A DNA stretch of 64,000 bases from QHXQ01 sp036389395 (GTDB taxonomy: Bacteria; Acidobacteriota; Blastocatellia; Pyrinomonadales; Pyrinomonadaceae), in contig DASVPY010000020.1 in the NCBI GenBank assembly GCA_036389395.1, forward strand, positions 1 to 64,000, written 5' to 3'. Positions 44,833-52,931 of the stretch are shown in pieces. Both the position numbers and the translations under genes were made by a program. The first letter of the stretch is position 1. Each line of letters begins with the position of its first letter. The notes under the pieces were generated by a model that saw only the letters and a program-made list of their open reading frames with translations, searched no databases and was not told the DNA's origin.

Positions 44833-47655
44833 ATGACGACGACGAAAGACACTCTACTCGAACTGATCCGCGAGCGCCGCGCGCACGTGGGCGTCATCGG
44901 CCTCGGCTACGTGGGCCTGCCGCTCTTGGTCGAGTTCGCCGCCGCCGGCTTCCGCGGCACGGGCTTCGAGGTGGACGAGGCGAAGGCCGCGCGCGTCAAC
45001 GGTGGCGACTCTTACATCCCCGACGTGACGGCCGAGCGCGTCCGCGCGCTCGTCACAGAGGGGCGGCTCGACGCCACCACAGACTTCACGCGCCTCGACG
45101 CCTGCGACGCCATCATCATCTGCGTGCCCACGCCGCTGCGCAAGACCAAGGAGCCGGACATCTCCTACATCCTCGCCGCCGCCGAGCAGATTCAGCGCGC
45201 GCTGCGGCGCGGCCAGCTCGTCATCCTTGAGTCCACCACTTATCCGGGCACGACCGACGAAGTCCTGCTGCCCATGTTCGAGGAGAAAGGTCTCAAGCTC
45301 GACGCCGACTTCCTGCTCGCCTTCAGCCCCGAACGCGTAGACCCCGGCAACCCGCAGTTCCAGACGCACAACATCCCGAAGGTCGTCGGCGGCTGCACGG
45401 ATGATTCGACCGCCGCGGCCGCCGCGCTCTACGCTTCAATCGTCAACCACGTCCACCCGGTCTCCTCGGCGCGCGTCGCCGAGGCGGCGAAGCTCCTTGA
45501 GAACACCTTCCGCGCCGTCAACATCGGCATGGCGAACGAGATGGCGCGCCTCTGCTACGCCCTCGGCATAGACACCTGGGAAGTCATCCGCGCCGCCGCC
45601 ACCAAGCCCTTCGGCTTCATGCCCTTCTACCCCGGCCCCGGCATCGGCGGCCACTGCCTCGTCGGCAGCGAGACGGTCGTCGTGCGCGCGTCGGACGAAG
45701 GCGGCGAGCAGTTGCAGCCGCTGGCGACGCTGTTCGCCGAACAACTCGCCGCGCCGCGCGTGCGCAAGTTCGAGGCCGGCGGCGGCGACGTGATCTACAG
45801 GCCGCGCCTGCAAGCCTTGTCGCTCGACACCGAGACGCAACTGCCCGTGTGGAAGCCCGTCCGCTACCTCTTCCGCCGCAAGACGGAGGGCGCGACCGTC
45901 ACCGTGACGACGAGCGACAACCGGCGCGTGACGGTCACGGACAAGCACCCGATGTTGGTGAGCGACGAAGCCGGCCGCCTGCGTCAAGTCTTCGCCCGAG
46001 ACCTGACGGTCGGCGACCGCCTGCCCATTCACCGCCTGCCCGCGCCCGTCATGGGCGGCGCGACGGGCGAGATCGAAAGCCCGCAGCTCGATCTGCTGCC
46101 GCTCCTGCCGCCGGCACTCGTCGCCAAAACTCGCGTGCGGCTCGTCGGCGGCTCGTGGGGCGACTTCCGCGCCGCGCTCAGGAGCCGGCTGAGCAGCGCC
46201 GCCGCGCAGGAGTTCATCAGGCAGAACTACCTGCCGCTGGCCGATTTTCTGGCGCTGGAACGGGCGGGCGCGCTCGCGCTCGCGCACGAGAGCTTGCGCC
46301 TGTACACGGGCCGCGGCCCGTCGGCGACTTCCTGCCCCGCGGTGCTCAAGCTGACGCCGGGGTTCGCGCGCCTGCTCGGTTACTACCTGGCCGAAGGCTG
46401 CGCGACGAACGAGCACGGGCGCGAGCGCGTGCGCTTCAGCTTTCACCGGGCGGAGACCGAGTACGTCGCCGACGTGCGCGGCCTCTTGCAGACGGAACTC
46501 GGCATCAACAGCTCTGTCTCGCACGCGCGCGTGGATCAGGTGACGCACGTGCGCGTGGCTTCGACGTTGTTCGGCTGGGTGCTGGTGGCCGCGCTCGGCT
46601 GCGGGCGGCGTTCGACCGAGATGCGCATCCCGGCCGTCCTGCTGAACGCGTCGCCGCCGCACCGGCGCGAGCTGCTCAAGGGCCTGCTGCGCGGCGACGG
46701 CGACGTGTACGTGAAGACCGGCGTGCAGTCTTACGAGCGGAACGGGCGCACCTACAGCCACCACAGCGCCTCGGCCGAGGTCGGCTATTTCAGCAGCAGC
46801 CCTGTGCTGTTTCAGCAGGTCGCCTACCTGCTGCAAGGTCTCGGCTTCACGCCCACGTTCAAGCGCGCCAAGCCGCACCTGCAACTGAAGGGGCGCGAGC
46901 AACTGGCGCAACTGCGCCACTGGCTGGGGCCGAAAGGCGCGCGCCTCGAACGCTACTTCGCCGCCAGTCGCCGCGCCCCGGCCAGCAAGACGTTCAAACA
47001 GGCCGGCTGCCTGACGACCGTGCCGGTCAAGGCGATTGAGATCAAGCGGCCGGACGGGCCGGTCGAAGTTTATTCCGTCGAGGTTGACGACACGCACACC
47101 TTCGCCACGTCCTACGGCATCTACGTGCACAACTGCATCCCGCTCGACCCGCACTACCTGAGTTGGAAGGCGCGGCAGCACGGGTTCGACTCGCGGTTCA
47201 TCGGGCTGGCGGAGGAGGTGAACTCGCGGATGCCGGAGCACGTCGTGCAGTTGGTGGCGGACGGGCTGAACGACGAGATGAAGGCGCTCAAAGGTGCGCG
47301 CGTGCTGCTCCTGGGCGTGGCCTACAAGAAGGACATTGACGACGTGCGCGAGTCGCCGGCGCTGTCGATCATAGACCGGCTGCGGGCCAAGGGCGCGCAG
47401 GTGCGCTACCACGATCCGTTCGTCGCCGAGGTGCGCTTCGACGACGCGCACACCGAAGGGTCGGGCGCGCCGCTCCAATCCGTCGCGCTCGCGGACGAGG
47501 AGCTGACGGCGGCCGACTGCGTCGTGATCGTGACCGACCACAGCCAGGTGGACTACCGCCGCGTCTGCGAGCTGTCGCGGCTCGTCGTGGACACCCGCAA
47601 CGCGCTCAGCCCCGACCTGCGCCGCACGAGCTGCGCCCGCATCGTCCGGCTCTGA
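44833..47655 (+). CDS. UDP-sugar 6-dehydrogenase (WbpA/TviB type) interrupted by an intein
   Basis: NAD-dependent nucleotide-sugar dehydrogenase that oxidises a UDP-sugar to its uronic acid for polysaccharide synthesis. Precursor 940 residues; extein 447. The N-domain has VGVIGLGYVGLPLLVEFAAAG, VPTPLRKTKEPD and LAFSPERVDPGN; the middle domain has ENTFRAVNIGMANEMA; the active-site loop reads GPGIGGH followed by the intein (275-767) and then CIPLDPHYL, so the catalytic Cys is the +1 residue. The C-domain follows (VLLLGVAYKKDIDDVRESPAL). Motifs favour the UDP-N-acetylglucosamine/mannosamine 6-dehydrogenase subgroup over UDP-glucose. ATG at 44833 has no strong ribosome binding site and is preceded by a lone GAACCTTGAACTCCG repeat arm. 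Confidence 0.94.
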   Translation: MTTTKDTLLELIRERRAHVGVIGLGYVGLPLLVEFAAAGFRGTGFEVDEAKAARVNGGDSYIPDVTAERVRALVTEGRLDATTDFTRLDACDAIIICVPTPLRKTKEPDISYILAAAEQIQRALRRGQLVILESTTYPGTTDEVLLPMFEEKGLKLDADFLLAFSPERVDPGNPQFQTHNIPKVVGGCTDDSTAAAAALYASIVNHVHPVSSARVAEAAKLLENTFRAVNIGMANEMARLCYALGIDTWEVIRAAATKPFGFMPFYPGPGIGGHCLVGSETVVVRASDEGGEQLQPLATLFAEQLAAPRVRKFEAGGGDVIYRPRLQALSLDTETQLPVWKPVRYLFRRKTEGATVTVTTSDNRRVTVTDKHPMLVSDEAGRLRQVFARDLTVGDRLPIHRLPAPVMGGATGEIESPQLDLLPLLPPALVAKTRVRLVGGSWGDFRAALRSRLSSAAAQEFIRQNYLPLADFLALERAGALALAHESLRLYTGRGPSATSCPAVLKLTPGFARLLGYYLAEGCATNEHGRERVRFSFHRAETEYVADVRGLLQTELGINSSVSHARVDQVTHVRVASTLFGWVLVAALGCGRRSTEMRIPAVLLNASPPHRRELLKGLLRGDGDVYVKTGVQSYERNGRTYSHHSASAEVGYFSSSPVLFQQVAYLLQGLGFTPTFKRAKPHLQLKGREQLAQLRHWLGPKGARLERYFAASRRAPASKTFKQAGCLTTVPVKAIEIKRPDGPVEVYSVEVDDTHTFATSYGIYVHNCIPLDPHYLSWKARQHGFDSRFIGLAEEVNSRMPEHVVQLVADGLNDEMKALKGARVLLLGVAYKKDIDDVRESPALSIIDRLRAKGAQVRYHDPFVAEVRFDDAHTEGSGAPLQSVALADEELTAADCVVIVTDHSQVDYRRVCELSRLVVDTRNALSPDLRRTSCARIVRL
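45655..47133 (+). other. Intein with LAGLIDADG endonuclease inside the sugar dehydrogenase
   Basis: A 493-residue in-frame insertion beginning with Cys275 (CLVGSETVVV). Block B is TDKH (Thr369, His372); LAGLIDADG helices are LLGYYLAEG (514-522) and LLKGLLRGDGD (614-624) with both acids intact; block F EVYSVEVDDTHTFATS; it ends YVHN followed by Cys768. Base composition matches the high-G+C host, unlike the dnaG intein, so it has been resident longer or came from a similar genome (inference). A M. jannaschii UDP-glucose dehydrogenase is known to carry an intein; whether the site is the same needs an alignment. Confidence 0.95.
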
Positions 47656-47662
47656 CGCGCGC

Positions 47663-47720
47663 GGCCGATTTAACACAGAGTACACAGTAAGAACTCTGTG
47701 TCCTCTGTGTTAAATCGGCC
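47663..47720. repeat. Intergenic palindrome, CACAGAG family, short form
   Basis: Arms 47663-47687 and 47696-47720 pair at 24 of 25 positions around an 8-nt loop, starting eight bases after the dehydrogenase stop. It lies between convergent genes and is the most compact copy of the family. Confidence 0.92.
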
Positions 47721-47751
47721 CTTGCCACCCACTCAAGCTTAAACTGAACCA

Positions 47752-49950
47752 CTAACCGATCCCGTCCGGGCGCGAGTCTCGGAGCGAGTCTGTGATGACG
47801 CGTGCGACGGCGGCGGGGCCGAAGTGTGCGGCGACGTGCGCGCGGCCCGCGTCGGCGAGGCGTTGCCAGAGCGCGGCGTCCGTGTAGAGGCGCGCGACCG
47901 CGGCGGCGAACTCCGCGGGCGCGTCGGCGAGCATGACCGTCTGCTCGTGCGCGAGACCCATGCCTTCCGCGCCGACGGTCGTGGTCACGACGGGCAGGCC
48001 GTGCGCGAGCGCCTCGCCGATCTTGCCCTTGATGCCTGCGCCGTAGCGCAGCGGCGCGACGAAGACGCGGCGCGTCTGCCAGAACGGCTCCACGTCCGGC
48101 ACGTAGCCGCGCACGCGCACCGCCGCGCCGGCGTAGGCCGCCACTTCGGGCGGCGGGCCGTCGCCGATCAAGTCCAACTCTACGCCGGGCAGCGCCGCCT
48201 GCACGAGCGGCAGGACTTCGCGCAGGAAGTAGAGCACGCCGTCGCTGTTCGGCCGGTGCACGAAGCTGCCGATGAAGAGTAGTTCGCGGCGCTCGTCATA
48301 CGGCAGACCCGCCGGGCGGGCTTCGTGGATCGTGGGCACGACCTCGACGCGCGTCGCGGGCGCGAACGCCGCCATCACGCGCGCCTCTTCGGGCGAGGCG
48401 CACCAGATCATGTCGCACGTGCGCGCGAGCTTGGCTTCGAGCTTGCGGTAGCGCGCGGCCTCGCGCGCGTGCTGCGGGTCTTGGGTCAGCGCGTGCTCGC
48501 GTTCGAGGCGCAGGTGGTGCGCGTCCACCATGTCGAAGACGAGGCGCGCGCGCGGCGCGAGGCGGCGCACCGCCGGCAGGAGCGCCGCGGCCACTTCGGG
48601 GCGGCTAGCTACGGCCGCGTGGAAGTCGTGCGCGCGCAGCAGGCGCGGCGCGGCGGTCGCGGGCGCGGTCTCGATGCCTTCGTGCCACAGGCGGCGCTCG
48701 TAGTCGGGCCATTCGGGCCGGTACAGCGCGACGAACAGCACGCGGTAGTCGCGCGCGAGCGTGCGCAGGATGAAGAGCATGCGCGCGCTGCCGGCGTCGC
48801 GGTCGGGCGTCGGCACGCGCTCGTCGAAGACGACGACGCGCGGCGCGCGACTGCGGTCGGCCGCGCGCTCGACGTGCGCCGGATCGTGCGGCAAATGTTC
48901 GCGCGCCAACACCTCCCGCCACTTGGCGACGAACTTCTCGCGGTTGATCGTCTGGAAGCGTTTGAAGCCCGCGGCGGTGTCGCGCCCGGCGGTCACGCCC
49001 TCGTAGTGGACGAGGCGCGACGCGGGTTGAAACACGACCTTGTGGCCGAGCGCGCGCACGCCCATGCAGAGGTCTGCGTCTTCGTAGTAGGCGGGCGCGA
49101 AGCGCGCGTCGAAGCCGCCGAGTCGGTCGAACAGCTCGCGGCGGACGAGGAGCGACGCGCCGGAGCAGCAGTCCACCTCGCGCGCGAAGTTGCAGCGGCG
49201 GTCGTCGGCGCGGCGGCCCCAGCCGTAGTGATGCACCGCGCCGTCGCGCCAGATGATCGCGCCCGCCTCTTGAATCGTCCCGTCGGGGTAGAGCAGGAGC
49301 GAGCCGACCGCGCCCACGCGCTCGTCGCGCTCGACCGTCTCGACGAGACCCGCGAGCCAGCCTGGGCGCACCGCCGTGTCGTTGTTGAGGAAGACGAGGA
49401 AGCGGCCGCGCGCGACGCCTGCGCCCTGGTTGCACGCGTCCACGAAGCCGCGGTTCTCCTCGTTGTTGACGACCGTGAGCAACGCGCCGAAGTGCGCGAG
49501 CAGGCGCGCGGTCTCGTCGGTCGAGGCGTTGTTGACGACGACGATCTCGTGCCGGCTCAAGTCAACTTCGCGCAGCAGCGCGCGCAAGGCTTGGAAGGTG
49601 TAGGCGGCCTTGTTGTAGACGGGGATGATGATCGAGGCGACGGGCGGCGCGTCGGTCGCGCGCGCGGCCGCGCGCCGCGCGTCCATGAGCAGGAGGAAGT
49701 CTTGCGCGCCCCAGAGGTCTTCGGCGAGCGCGGCCGAAGGGACGGCGTCGGCGCGCGCCGGCCAGGCCTCGTCCATGTCCAGCCCGTGCTTGACGGCGAG
49801 GTGGAGGACGTGGCGGCCGAGGCCGACGGCGCGCGCCGCGACGCGCAGCCCCGCGCCGACCGCGCCGACGAGCGCGCGCTTCGCCAGCAGCTTCAACGCG
49901 AGCGGCGTGCGGCGCTTCAGCCGTTCTTTCAAACTCGCCGTGGGTCTCAT
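47752..49950 (-). CDS. Fused GT2-GT4 glycosyltransferase
   Basis: A 732-residue bifunctional transferase. The first half is a GT2 domain (VASIIIPVYNKAAYTFQALRAL, VFLNNDTAVRPGWLAGL, GGFDARFAPAYYEDADLCMG). The second is a GT4/GT-B domain (MLFILRTLARDYRVLFVAL, LLFIGSFVHRPNSDGVLYFL, VFVAPLRYGAGIKGKIGEALAHGLPVV). Two transfers by one polypeptide would add consecutive sugars in repeat-unit or capsule-like glycan assembly. ATG at 49950 is chosen as the last start before homology; the frame is open to 50004 through the palindrome. It is the last gene of the minus-strand run below wzm and wzt. Confidence 0.92.
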   Translation of the reverse strand: MRPTASLKERLKRRTPLALKLLAKRALVGAVGAGLRVAARAVGLGRHVLHLAVKHGLDMDEAWPARADAVPSAALAEDLWGAQDFLLLMDARRAAARATDAPPVASIIIPVYNKAAYTFQALRALLREVDLSRHEIVVVNNASTDETARLLAHFGALLTVVNNEENRGFVDACNQGAGVARGRFLVFLNNDTAVRPGWLAGLVETVERDERVGAVGSLLLYPDGTIQEAGAIIWRDGAVHHYGWGRRADDRRCNFAREVDCCSGASLLVRRELFDRLGGFDARFAPAYYEDADLCMGVRALGHKVVFQPASRLVHYEGVTAGRDTAAGFKRFQTINREKFVAKWREVLAREHLPHDPAHVERAADRSRAPRVVVFDERVPTPDRDAGSARMLFILRTLARDYRVLFVALYRPEWPDYERRLWHEGIETAPATAAPRLLRAHDFHAAVASRPEVAAALLPAVRRLAPRARLVFDMVDAHHLRLEREHALTQDPQHAREAARYRKLEAKLARTCDMIWCASPEEARVMAAFAPATRVEVVPTIHEARPAGLPYDERRELLFIGSFVHRPNSDGVLYFLREVLPLVQAALPGVELDLIGDGPPPEVAAYAGAAVRVRGYVPDVEPFWQTRRVFVAPLRYGAGIKGKIGEALAHGLPVVTTTVGAEGMGLAHEQTVMLADAPAEFAAAVARLYTDAALWQRLADAGRAHVAAHFGPAAVARVITDSLRDSRPDGIG

Positions 49951-49964
49951 CTGAGGGGGGCAGT

Positions 49965-50024
49965 TTAACCACAAAGCCACGAAGCCACGAAGAGCGGATA
50001 GCAACTTCGTGGCTTCGTGGTTAA
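49965..50024. repeat. Intergenic palindrome, CACGAAGC family
   Basis: Arms 49965-49984 and 50005-50024 pair at 19 of 20 positions, and the left side carries one extra CCACGAAG unit. The right arm contains the stop codon of the wzt gene (50021-50023), so the repeat supplies the end of that reading frame. Confidence 0.88.
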
Positions 50025-51325
50025 GTTCGGGTTTCGCTCCGGCCCAGCTCGGTCGTCCAGCGCAGGAGCGGGCGCACGAGGCCGGGCATGGGGCCGAGGT
50101 AGTCGCCGCGCGCCGTGTCGCCCTGCTGGCTGTCGAGCACCTGGAAGGCGACGACCTTGCGCGCCTCGACGTGCAGGGCGGTCGAAGGGTGGTGCGACAT
50201 GACCGAGGCGTGGACGATGAGGCTGCCTTCGGCCAGGAAGTTGCCGGGCAGCCAGGCCGTGCTCGTGTACGTGCCGGGGGCGCGCGCGCGCCGCCGCCAC
50301 TCCGCGCCCGTGTCGTGCGCGCTGAACAGGTGCGCGCCCGTCTCGTTGTAGACCTCGACCACCGGCGTCAAGGTGTGCCCCGCTTGCAGGACTTCGTACG
50401 TCACTTCGAGACCGACGGGGCGGCGTATGTCCACGGCGGCGGCGGTCGCGCCCGCCTCGTCGCGCACGCGCACGCGGCGCAGGCGCACCACGTCGTTGCC
50501 CGGCGCGTCGCCGTCGGCCCACACGCGCTCCGCGGCGATGTCCCAACTCGAACTCAAATACGTGTTGACCACCTCGCGCGCGTCGCCGTCGGCGATGATC
50601 TGTCCTTGCTGCATCAGCAGCACGCGCTTGCACAGGCGCGTGACCGCCGGCATGTTGTGCGAGACGAAAAAGATCGTGCGCCCCTGCCGACGTATCTCGT
50701 GCATCTTGTCGAGGCACTTCTGCTGGAACGCCGCGTCGCCGACCGCGAGCACCTCGTCCATGATCAAAATCTCCGGCTCCAGGTGCGCGGCGACCGAGAA
50801 GGCGAGCCGCACGTACATCCCCGACGAGTACCACTTGACCGGCGTCTCGATGAACCGCTCGACTTCGGAGAAGGCCACGATCTCGTCGAACTTGCGCGCG
50901 ATCTCGGCGCGGCGCATACCCAGGATCGCGCCGTTCAGATAGATGTTCTCGCGCCCCGTCAACTCCGGGTGAAAGCCCGTGCCGACTTCGAGCAGACTGC
51001 CGACGCGCCCGTAGAGCGCGACGCGCCCCGCGGTCGGGCGCGTGATGCGCGAGAGGATTTTCAGGAGCGTGGACTTGCCCGCGCCGTTGTGCCCGACGAT
51101 GCCGAGCAGTTCGCCCTGCCGCACTTCGAGGTTGATGTCGCGCAAGGCCCAGAGCGTGCGGCTCGGCTGCGGCCCGCTGTTCCGCGCCGCGCCGTTCGCC
51201 TTGCGGCGGCGGAACGGCGCGAGCGCCACGCCTTCGAGCAACTCGCGGAACGTGAAGTAGCCGGGGTGCAGCCCGCCGAGGCGGTAACGTTTGCTCACGT
51301 TCTCGATGGTCACCATCGGCGGCAT
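50021..51325 (-). CDS. wzt: Polysaccharide ABC exporter ATP-binding protein (Wzt-like)
   Basis: A 434-residue ATPase for export of a lipid-linked polysaccharide. Walker A GHNGAGKST, signature YSSGMYVRLAFSVAAHL, Walker B EILIMDEVLAVGD and H-loop FFVSHNM are intact, and the segment GSLLEVGTGFHPELTGRENI is characteristic of Wzt/KpsT-type exporters. A C-terminal domain (about residues 255-410) resembles the Wzt carbohydrate-binding domain that recognises the modified glycan end. ATG at 51325 sits 11 bases after the permease stop. Confidence 0.95.
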   Translation of the reverse strand: MPPMVTIENVSKRYRLGGLHPGYFTFRELLEGVALAPFRRRKANGAARNSGPQPSRTLWALRDINLEVRQGELLGIVGHNGAGKSTLLKILSRITRPTAGRVALYGRVGSLLEVGTGFHPELTGRENIYLNGAILGMRRAEIARKFDEIVAFSEVERFIETPVKWYSSGMYVRLAFSVAAHLEPEILIMDEVLAVGDAAFQQKCLDKMHEIRRQGRTIFFVSHNMPAVTRLCKRVLLMQQGQIIADGDAREVVNTYLSSSWDIAAERVWADGDAPGNDVVRLRRVRVRDEAGATAAAVDIRRPVGLEVTYEVLQAGHTLTPVVEVYNETGAHLFSAHDTGAEWRRRARAPGTYTSTAWLPGNFLAEGSLIVHASVMSHHPSTALHVEARKVVAFQVLDSQQGDTARGDYLGPMPGLVRPLLRWTTELGRSETRT

Positions 51326-51336
51326 CGCGGTTCTCT

Positions 51337-52254
51337 TCAGATCACGTCGGCGAAGGTCGCCTCAAGCCGGCGGAAGACGTAGAGCGCGACGGCCAGCAGG
51401 AGCGCGACGATGACAACGGAGGCGGCGACGTGCGCGAGCGGCAGCGCGCGCCCGACGAGCGCGGCGCGGAAGCCTTCGACGATGCCGGTCAAGGGGTTGG
51501 CGGCGAGCAGCCAGTACCAGCGCCCCGGCAGCTTGCCGAGCGGGTAGATGACGGGCGAGGCGAAGAACCAGACCTGCAACAGAAACGGCAGGACGTGGCG
51601 CAGGTCGCGGTACTTCACCGTCAGCGCCGAGACGAGCAGCCCCACGCCGAGCGCCAGCAGCACGAGCAGGGCGACGAAGACGGGCAGCAGCAAGAGCGAC
51701 CACGTCAACGCGCCGCCGTAGTAGACGGCGAGGACGACGAGGATGATCGAGGCGACGGCGAAATCAACCAGCCCCGCCGCGGTCGCCGCCGCCGGGATGA
51801 AGAGGCGCGGGAAGTAGACCTTCGTGATCAGACTCGTGTTCTGCACGAGGCTCGCAGTGCTGTTGCCGACGGCGTTGTTGAAGTACGTCCAGAGCAGGAG
51901 GCCCGCGTAGGCGAAGAGCGGGTACGGGATGCCGTCGGCGTCCAAGCCAGCGAGGCGGTTGAAGACGAGCGTGACGATGAGCATGGTGGCGAGGGGCTGG
52001 AGGATGACCCAGGCCGCGCCCATCAAGGTCTGCTTGTAGCGCACCTTGATGTCGCGCCACGTCAGGAAGTAGAGCAGCTCGCGGTACGTCCAGAAGTCTG
52101 CGAGGTCGAGGCGCACGCCGGCCGTCTCCGGCTCGATGCGGACGTGCGGGCGGCGCGGCGCGGCGTCCGAGGCGGGCGGCGTGGCGCTTAGCGTGAGCGT
52201 TGGCGTCGGCGCGTTGGCGGGCGGGCGGGCGCTGTCGCTGGGCTGCAAACTCAT
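51337..52254 (-). CDS. wzm: Polysaccharide ABC exporter permease (Wzm-like)
   Basis: A 305-residue ABC-2 type permease partner of Wzt. A Pro/Thr-rich cytosolic N-terminus leads to FWTYRELLYFLTWRDIKVRYKQTLMGAAW and about six transmembrane helices, with FPRLFIPAAATAAGLVDFAV and WFFASPVIYPLGKLPG typical of Wzm/TagG. ATG at 52254 is preferred over the frame start at 52296 because a GAAGAG stretch precedes it. It forms an operon with wzt and the fused transferase. Confidence 0.93.
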   Translation of the reverse strand: MSLQPSDSARPPANAPTPTLTLSATPPASDAAPRRPHVRIEPETAGVRLDLADFWTYRELLYFLTWRDIKVRYKQTLMGAAWVILQPLATMLIVTLVFNRLAGLDADGIPYPLFAYAGLLLWTYFNNAVGNSTASLVQNTSLITKVYFPRLFIPAAATAAGLVDFAVASIILVVLAVYYGGALTWSLLLLPVFVALLVLLALGVGLLVSALTVKYRDLRHVLPFLLQVWFFASPVIYPLGKLPGRWYWLLAANPLTGIVEGFRAALVGRALPLAHVAASVVIVALLLAVALYVFRRLEATFADVI

Positions 52255-52428
52255 CAAACTCTTCTCGTCGAAACGCACTGGCTCGGACGCCGGCACGGAT
52301 GAACCACGAACTCACACGGAGTTTGATTTAGCCACGCGCGTGCGCGAGCGTCAAGCAGGGCTTCGCGTCTTTGCGGTGGACTCTAAACAGGTAGAGACCT
52401 TTGGGTAGTGTCCCAAGTGTGCATCCGC

Positions 52429-52803
52429 TCACGGCCCGTCGTACTTCGGTAATGACTCCACGAGGTAATCGAAGCCGAGCCAGAGGCTCCAACTGTGATG
52501 GTAGAAGCCGAAGGTGAAGACCAGGATCATCGGCAGGACGGCGGCCAGGATCATGAAGTCGCTGACGCCGACCGTGAGCAGCCCCAGGAAATACAGGGCC
52601 GAACTCGCCACCTCCGCCGCGACCACGTCGATCATGACGGGGCCGACGAAGAAGCCCTCCTCGCGCATGAACAGCGCGCGACACGCCGGGCAGTGATGCC
52701 TGATGCGGAAAGGGCTTTGCACGATGGACGCCGCGCCGCAGACCGGACACCGCAGCGCCAGGACGCGGTAGCAGGTCTGCATCAGGTGGCGGCGTTTGCT
52801 CAT
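52429..52803 (-). CDS. DUF983 family membrane protein
   Basis: A 124-residue protein with a two-CxxC zinc-ribbon-like head (CPVCG and CPAC) and two hydrophobic helices (VASSALYFLGLLTVGVSDFM and ILAAVLPMILVFTFGF), the DUF983 layout. Function is not known; such proteins occur near lipid or oxidase genes. It lies 174 bases upstream of wzm on the same strand, so it may or may not share the operon. Confidence 0.8.
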   Translation of the reverse strand: MSKRRHLMQTCYRVLALRCPVCGAASIVQSPFRIRHHCPACRALFMREEGFFVGPVMIDVVAAEVASSALYFLGLLTVGVSDFMILAAVLPMILVFTFGFYHHSWSLWLGFDYLVESLPKYDGP

Positions 52804-52898
52804 CCGGCTCAGTTTAATGCTCCGGCAGCATTCTCTGCTAACGCCTGAGTTTCACGACCGACCTTTGCGGCGCGCGGGAGCGGCGCGGCGGCGCGTGC

Positions 52899-52904
52899 TA
52901 TACT
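52899..52904 (+). promoter_or_regulatory. Extended -10 promoter of the O-antigen ligase gene
   Basis: TATACT at 52899-52904 with TGC immediately upstream (TGCTATACT) is an extended -10. It would start transcription about 20 bases before the ligase ATG at 52932. No clear -35 is seen, as is usual for extended -10 promoters. Confidence 0.45.
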
Positions 52905-52931
52905 CCGGCGCGGCCACGTTACGTTCATTCA

